NCBI GenBank assembly: GCA_030267565.1
Contig: BRXU01000033.1
Location: forward strand, 637,001-701,000
Reading direction: 5' to 3'
From: Pleodorina starrii
Lineage: Eukaryota > Chlorophyta > Chlorophyceae > Chlamydomonadales > Volvocaceae
DNA: 64,000 nucleotides
Below are positions 58,396 through 64,000 of the stretch, one piece after another. The position numbers and the translations under genes were made by a program. Each line of letters opens with the position of its first letter. Position 1 is the first letter of the stretch. The notes under the pieces were generated by a model that was given only the letters and a program-made list of their open reading frames with translations, searched no databases and was not told the origin of the DNA.

Positions 58396-59289
58396 TGCTG
58401 AATTTACATGGCACGTTACGTGGCCAAAAAGTCTAACGTGGCCCCAGGGGGGGATGCAATTGACCAAACGTTGATCCCTCGCTCCGTTACAGCCAGTACA
58501 ACCTCGTTTTAGCATAGTTTTGATTTCTTTCAAGACCAATCGTTCAGTTATGTCATATACTTGGTATAACAAGCGCTCGGCGATCTTCATCGCGTTCCCA
58601 CTGCGAACTTCTCGCCAAACGTAGGCTGTGTTTACATATGACTGAAACTATGCCGCGCAGAAATAAGTACCGCTGAACCGCAGATCGAAGCTCATATTCT
58701 GCCGGGTTGGACTTAACGAAAATCGGAGACACATTGCATGCTTGGAAGGTATGCACCGTCTGAAAAGACAATCAAGGCATACGTACAAGAAGAGAGCTGC
58801 GCCGTAAACCTTGTAAACCATGTAAACCATGCGCCGTACTTTGGCCACCCGAAAGTGATGAAAGTACGACATCAGCTCCCCGTAGCATTGTTCCCCGTTG
58901 TTTTCTCGCCTTTTTGTTTTTGTTTGGCGGTTCAGCGGTACTTATCGTCGGCGATCTCCATCGCGTTCCCACTGCGAACTTCTCGCCAAACATACTACCG
59001 GTACATGACGAAGGGCAACTCCGCACAAGCGCAGCGGCAGCAGAGCACTGCTCCTATGCACTATGCTCAAGCCAGGCATGTGTCCGGAATCAAGGCTCCC
59101 ACGTGTCATGCTGAGTATCGCGTCATCATCTATCACCGAATTGACTTTCAAATCTGCAACATAGCGCGCGAGCTCGAAGAGTGCTATATCACGCACGGCC
59201 TTGATGTCCTCTGCTTGTTTAATGCAATCCCGTGCTACGCGTATTTGCTCAGAGAATTGCGTGGTCATGTAAATTTATGAATAGCTGCC

Positions 59290-59872
59290 TAAGTGACCAA
59301 AGCTGCTGGGGCACATATAACGAACCGATATAAGGCCAGGCAGTTATGTGAATACCTTTTATGATAAGTGCGCGGGAACAGCGCTGGAGAATGCGAGCCG
59401 TACTATTTTCCAAAATAGTACGACCTACAAGCGCACCGGTCCCTCACCACGGTTGGCAGCTCGGCACTTCCGAATGAGTTTCGCTGCCGGCTAGTTCTGC
59501 ATAAAGTCAACATGAATCTTGACAAGGCGCTGCTGCTTCTCGACAAGACACAGTGGTCGGTCAGGCAGAGCTTCCGAGAGCCATGCCGACGCCGCGCAGG
59601 GCCTTCCGCGGTCGCAGCCGTTCGCCGACGCCAATATAATCTTTATGTTTAGTATAATCAATATGCAAACAATGAGCGCGATGAGACCGCCATCGAGGGC
59701 TTGGCGTACTCTGAAAACGAGCTCCCGCACGAAAAGGCCGACCTCGGCGCGTCGGGTTCCATTATGGGCAACGACGCTCGCAGGCTTCGTCCTAAGGGTT
59801 TAACGTCGTGTTGGAGTGATATGACATGGGCGCTTTGATGTTACCGCCTCAAAACATAGTGTGTACGGACCT
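59290..59872 (-). repeat. Right arm of the inverted repeat
   Basis: It is the inverted copy of 57832-58395. Relative to the left arm it has an insertion near 59635-59655 (AATATAATCTTTATGTTTAG region). The plus strand can encode ALPNEFRCRLVLHKVN and MNLDKALLLLDKTQWSV in the frame equivalent to the left arm. Confidence 0.88.
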
Positions 59873-60620
59873 CGCGCCAACAGAGGTAACGTCCCCAAAA
59901 CTGCCCATGTAAATCGGGATTCGTTTGGGCCTGCCACTTTACATGTAAACGTGAGGTAACGTAACGTGTCATGTAAATTGGCTATAACGGGGCGAGGGGT
60001 CAACGTTTGGTCAATTACACCCCCCCCTGGGGCCGCGTTAAGACTTTTTGGCCACGTAACGTGTAACGGACCCGTTACCCCATGCGAATTGACCACGTTT
60101 CCTGTAAAGTGATAACGTAACGTGTCATGTAAATCCAGCATTATGGCCTCAGGCATCCTAACTGGCCCTACCCGAAAAATTCACACTGGCGCTGCGCCGT
60201 ACACCCTTGGCGAAGCCACCGTGTCCGGAGGGCCCGCATACACCTGAGCACCGCGGACACACCGCCCGTCCTCAAAAACCTTCTTCCCAGTTACGGTACG
60301 GCGGACAGCAGTACAGTACGGGTCCACACATATTATTATTTATTGTACCCGCCTTGCGTGCCCGCGCGCCTTGCATGCCATGCTGCACCACCAGTCCCTC
60401 TTCTCATGCTACAGCAGTCGCGCATTGTCAGTGCGCCACCACCTCCGCTTCCTCTACTACCTTTTACTTATTCGTCTTCTTCTTCTTCGCTTTTCCTTCA
60501 TCTGTTGTGCACACCGGCAATGCCATGCAAGCGCGCCCTTCTCAAGTTCTCATCGCTTCCGCAAGCAAACACCGGGCAGCAGCTGAGCCACCGCAGAAAC
60601 CGCTCGCTCGCCCCCCCCGC
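59873..60620. other. Repeat-derived spacer and 3' flank of the dioxygenase gene
   Basis: Positions 60000-60145 are an inverted, longer copy of the sequence just inside the left arm (58390-58490; shared blocks CCAAACGTTGA and GGCCAAAAAGTCT in inverse orientation). TAACGTAACGTGTCATGTAA occurs twice (59957 and 60112). The rest, up to the dioxygenase stop at 60621, shows no gene. Confidence 0.6.
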
Positions 60621-62280
60621 TCACTCCGCCTCCGTTGGGATGTTTGGTGCCGCCCCCTGGATGATGATCCCTCCGCGCTTGCCCGGCACAACGCTACCCG
60701 CCATGATCTCCGCGTAGCACTCGGGCAGCGGTCGGTCGTTGGGCGGGGACAGCCACAGGCGCAGCAGGTGCCGCGTGTGCTGGGGGCTGTCGCGGAATGC
60801 CCCTCGGTAGTGCAGGCATGTGTGGTTTGATAGCAGCTGCACGTCCCCTGGCCGCAGCACCATGCGTATGCTGAGCTGTGGGCTGCATGCGAGGTTGTTG
60901 AACAGGGCCATGGCCTCGTGGTGCTGCTGCTGCAGCTTGGGCACCTCGGGGTGGCGCTGGCTGAGGTGGTAGTAGTTGTCAGAGTAGTTGACTGACAGGT
61001 AGCCGCGGTGGTAGTTGAAGACAGGGATCTCGAAGAAGGGCTTCTTGCCTGAGGGGAGGGCCGAAAAGGAAGGACACACTCAATGGATTGCTACGCGGCA
61101 GGTGACAGCGCTGACACACCCGGGTGCTGAACCGGAACGCGTACAAAGTGTATGTCGCAAACCGTTTGCACGTCCGGACACATCGGCCACTCCACGCCAA
61201 CCCATATATCCACCCGCCCTAGCCTGGCCCCACCAAACTCCTAGCTACCCCGCCGCACCCTCCGGCACCTCGGACTTGCGGTCGAAGAACCAGGGTCCCG
61301 CCAGCACCGGTGCCAGGTGCGGGGCCCGGCGGAGGATCTCGTTGTGCACTGAGATGGATGAGGACCAGCCGCTGTCACCGCCCTCCTCCGCGTCCGACAG
61401 GCACAGCAGCGCTGGGGGCAGCAGGGGCAGGGAGCGGATGGGCACAAGGGCAAGAGGGACGCCTGCACCACACAGCCCAGCCCAGCATCGCGGAGAATCT
61501 GGATCACACCAGAAAGTGCAGTCCAGTGCAGCACCAGAGCAGCGCCAGCGGAGTCAGCCCAACACAGCGCAAACACACACGCACCGACTCCATCCGCAGA
61601 GCCCCCACGCAGCGCAATGGGCGTCACTCCCCGACTTACAGACGAGGTCCGCGGGCCCGTCGTTGTGCCAGGGCTGCGCGGCCTTTGAGGCGTAGAGTCG
61701 CGTGAGTGGGTTCTTGGGGTCGTGTCCGATGTCCTTGATGTGCCCAATCAGGTGGCCCTTTGCGTTCTGCGGCACGGCACGGCCCCAGTGCAGACCCAGG
61801 ATCCAGTACGCAGCCAGCTGCTGCTGCCGGCTGTAGCGCCACACGGGCACGCCGCGGACCAGCGCCCAGCCGCGACCGAACTGAGCCTCCCGACCCGCCT
61901 CCAACAGCGGACCGGACAGCGTGGGGAGGTCCAAGTCGGACACGTCCTGGGGGCGAAAAGTCAGCGAAGCATTGGCGTGCTCTCACGAATGGAATAATGG
62001 GAAAATTAAAAAAACTCATATGGTATTGCCTCGATGCGCCTGCGATGCGCTGTACTTTCCTTACCTATCAGCCCCCGCCCGCCCCCACCTGCAGCCTTTT
62101 GCCGCTGGCTAGTACAGCCTCCACCGCCGCGTCCAGCTCCGCCACGTGTTCCGGGGTCAGGTGCAGCATGTGATCCTCAAGCACCGGGTAGTCGGCGGCA
62201 GTCCACGCATCGCGGCCCTCAATCAGCGTGAAGGGGACCACGGAGCCCTGCCTGCGGGGCGACGAAGGAAACAAAGTCAT
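60621..62280 (-). CDS. TauD/TfdA-family Fe(II)/2-oxoglutarate-dependent dioxygenase
   Basis: The four exons are 62089-62280, 61640-61946, 61259-61411 and 60621-61048 (359 aa). The ATG at 62280 has an in-frame TAA two codons upstream, though an exon further upstream joined at the AG at 62252 is possible. Family marks are GWALVRGVPVWRYS, KGHLIGHIKDIGHDPKNPLT, the iron ligands H158-X-D160 in WHNDGPADLV, LLCLSDAEEGGDSGWSSSIS (typical of the family after the HxD), KKPFFEIPVFNYHRGYLSV, the distal ligand His293 in LLSNHTCLHYRGAF and the 2-oxoglutarate Arg nearby (HLLRLWLS). The length is normal. These enzymes hydroxylate small molecules (taurine, gamma-butyrobetaine and others); the substrate is not predictable here. 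Strong donor GTAAGT follows exon 2. Confidence 0.9.
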
Positions 62281-64000
62281 GAATTACCGTATTTGGGTCG
62301 CACCGGGCGGAACCTATCACGAGGGATGAGCGAGCTTGAAAAATGTTGCTTGGAGGAAAGCTGTGAAAGACAGCGCAGGATTTCGCGCCTGGTCACCGGC
62401 GCCAAGGCTGCAAAGATAATAACCCAATGAGCAGTTTTATTCATTGCGAGAAGTGGGTGCCGTTGCGCTTGCGCTAAGGGCAGTCAGCGGCTTCATTTTT
62501 TGCCGAGAGCATATTTTGGCGCGCTTCGCGATCGCGAGGCCAAGCCCGGCAGGCCAAGGCGCATATTCTGGCCGCGGCTCCAGCTCTTTTGCACGAACAA
62601 GGCAGTTGCAATTCGTCCGGCGCAACATCGTTTGTAATTCCGACTTCACGCAGGGTTCGCGCAGGAAGCGACTGCTCGCAAGCTTTTCGCCAGGACGGAC
62701 CTGCAAATCTCCCAATTAGGTGCCGTCGTTGCCATGCTGGAGAGCAGAAGCTCCTCGGGACGCTACGGGCGTGCTGAATCTGAGACGGCGTTGAGATAGA
62801 GGATGGCAGCAGCAAGGGGGTACAGGGAAGGTACCCAAAGCAGCTCGAGTACGAGTAAGGGCTCCGACGCGGTCGCGCTTCAATCCTGCAGGCTTTCCAG
62901 CTCTTCTGAGCTATCGGAGCGGCGCTGGCCAACTTGACAAGGATATACGACTGCCGAGCGAGTGACACGGATGTGCACGGATTTACGCAGCGTTGATGCG
63001 CATCGGGGTGAGGTTGTACGACTCGGCCTCGTGCCCACTTCTCATCCAGCCTCCAGGCCTTAACATCTCGAACGTCGTAGCGGCTCATAAGCAAGGGTGC
63101 GAGTGGCGGTGAGACCGCTCACTGGGACCCAGATCGCGCGAAGAATCGAGCCGCGGAGAAGAAGCCGCAGCGCTCGCTCCCGCCCTTGCGGACTTGGACT
63201 GGCGTTAAGAGATACGTGATGCCGCTCGCGAGAACGCTGCGGAAAAAAGAGTCATGCTGACGCGTTGCGCGTTTTCGGTGCGCACAGGCATATTGGCGTT
63301 ATCATTACGAATCTGGCGTCAGCGTGCATCAGCACCCGAACCGCGCGGCTGGCGCCATCCGCAGGCGCCATCCGTCCGCGTCAGCTTCCACTCCGCCCGT
63401 ACCCCTTCGACAGCTCCGCCGCCGACTCGCGAGCAGCGTCCTTCGGTGTGCGCTGTGCGCTACGCACCCGCTCCCGACAGGCACGCCACACGCACGCAAT
63501 TTGAACTTCACTGACACCGTAAAGGATACGTTGGGAGGGAACGCCCGGCATCACAACCTGGTCGATGCCAGGCGCGGATTGGGGGCTCCTCCCCGGCAGC
63601 TCAATGCGGCGCTCCCCCCGGGCACCGCACACAAATGCCATGTGGGTCGGAACGGGGTATAGACACGGAGACGGCACGAGGATGCCTGATGGCGCAGCCC
63701 TCACCGTATGCGGCCGCGGGCTAGACGCCGGATAGGTGACCATCCACCAGGCTCGGCTCGGCTGTGGGACCCTCCGCACTCCCCCAAGAATAACTTTTCC
63801 GTGCGATGGGATCTGTTCTCCGCACCGCGCAAATCGTCGCAGTTCCTGGTTGGTGATTATCGAAGTGTCGTGGAGGCCATCGAGGACGAAGTTCAAAGTG
63901 CGCGAACGGTTCGTTTGCGGCGAGCGAATTGGTTCCCTGAAGAGCCGCGCCTTGGCGTTGGGCCGGTGCACCACAAAGGATGAACAAATGGACAATGGAG
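62281..64000. other. 5' flank of the dioxygenase gene; no gene recognised
   Basis: The interval should contain the promoter of the minus-strand dioxygenase. Short frames on both strands show no motif, and none could be spliced into a recognisable protein. A gene beginning beyond the window cannot be excluded. Confidence 0.4.

Larger units (their letters stand above)
57832..59872. mobile_element. Inverted-repeat (fold-back) element with a loop of about 0.9 kb
   Basis: The left arm (57832-58395) is repeated in inverted orientation at 59290-59872, both starting AGGTCCGTACACAC at the outer ends and ending at GGTCACTTA. The loop 58396-59289 holds a minus-strand frame starting at 59268 (MTTQFSEQIRVARDCIKQAE) and two direct copies of a block of about 40 bases (58577 and 58948). 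No target-site duplication is evident, and no transposase motif is recognised. The long inverted arms suggest a fold-back transposon or two head-to-head copies of one repeat. Confidence 0.75.

Overview
The window reads as nuclear DNA of a chlamydomonadalean (volvocine-type) green alga. The evidence is GC-rich coding exons broken by many short introns with GTGAGT/GTGCGT-like donors, TGTAA motifs (the Chlamydomonas-type polyadenylation signal) downstream of several genes, interstitial TTTTAGGG telomere-type repeats, Ala/Gly/Gln/Pro-rich protein insertions, and plant-type protein families (RUS, arginine-rich tandem CCCH finger, predicted plastid proteins). All gene models below were spliced by hand from reading frame, GT/GC-AG sites, intron phase and family similarity. 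In each model the intron phases close. No search was run.

Layout, left to right. 506-6791 (+): RUS/DUF647 membrane-associated protein, 14 exons. 12093-15651 (-): tandem CCCH zinc-finger protein. 18375-21629 (-): SWC4/DMAP1 chromatin subunit. 22167-23642 (+): MAEA/GID9-type CTLH E3-ligase subunit, arranged head-to-head with SWC4. 25240-26937 (+): predicted plastid protein that I do not recognise. 28939-32847 (-): rhomboid-like membrane protein whose catalytic His position is Asn. 33298-34920 (+): NADH-cytochrome b5 reductase, head-to-head with the rhomboid-like gene. 36212-38613 (+): PEMT/isoprenylcysteine-methyltransferase-like membrane methyltransferase, probably plastidial. 41287-49700 (+): glutamine-synthetase-family enzyme with a giant CCCTT satellite in one intron and a LINE remnant in another. 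50700-57347 (+): very large alpha/beta hydrolase. 57832-59872: inverted-repeat (fold-back) element. 60621-62280 (-): TauD/TfdA-type Fe(II)/2-oxoglutarate dioxygenase. 62281-64000: nothing recognised.

The genes do not form a pathway. They are independent housekeeping or metabolic eukaryotic genes, two pairs of which share short divergent promoters. The most unusual content is structural: the fold-back element with a perfect hairpin in each arm, a cluster of overlapping palindromes in an intron, a 175-178-bp repeat inserted in introns of two unrelated genes, a duplicated LINE 3' fragment, two interstitial telomere-like tracts, two GC-AG introns, and the probable pseudo-rhomboid.
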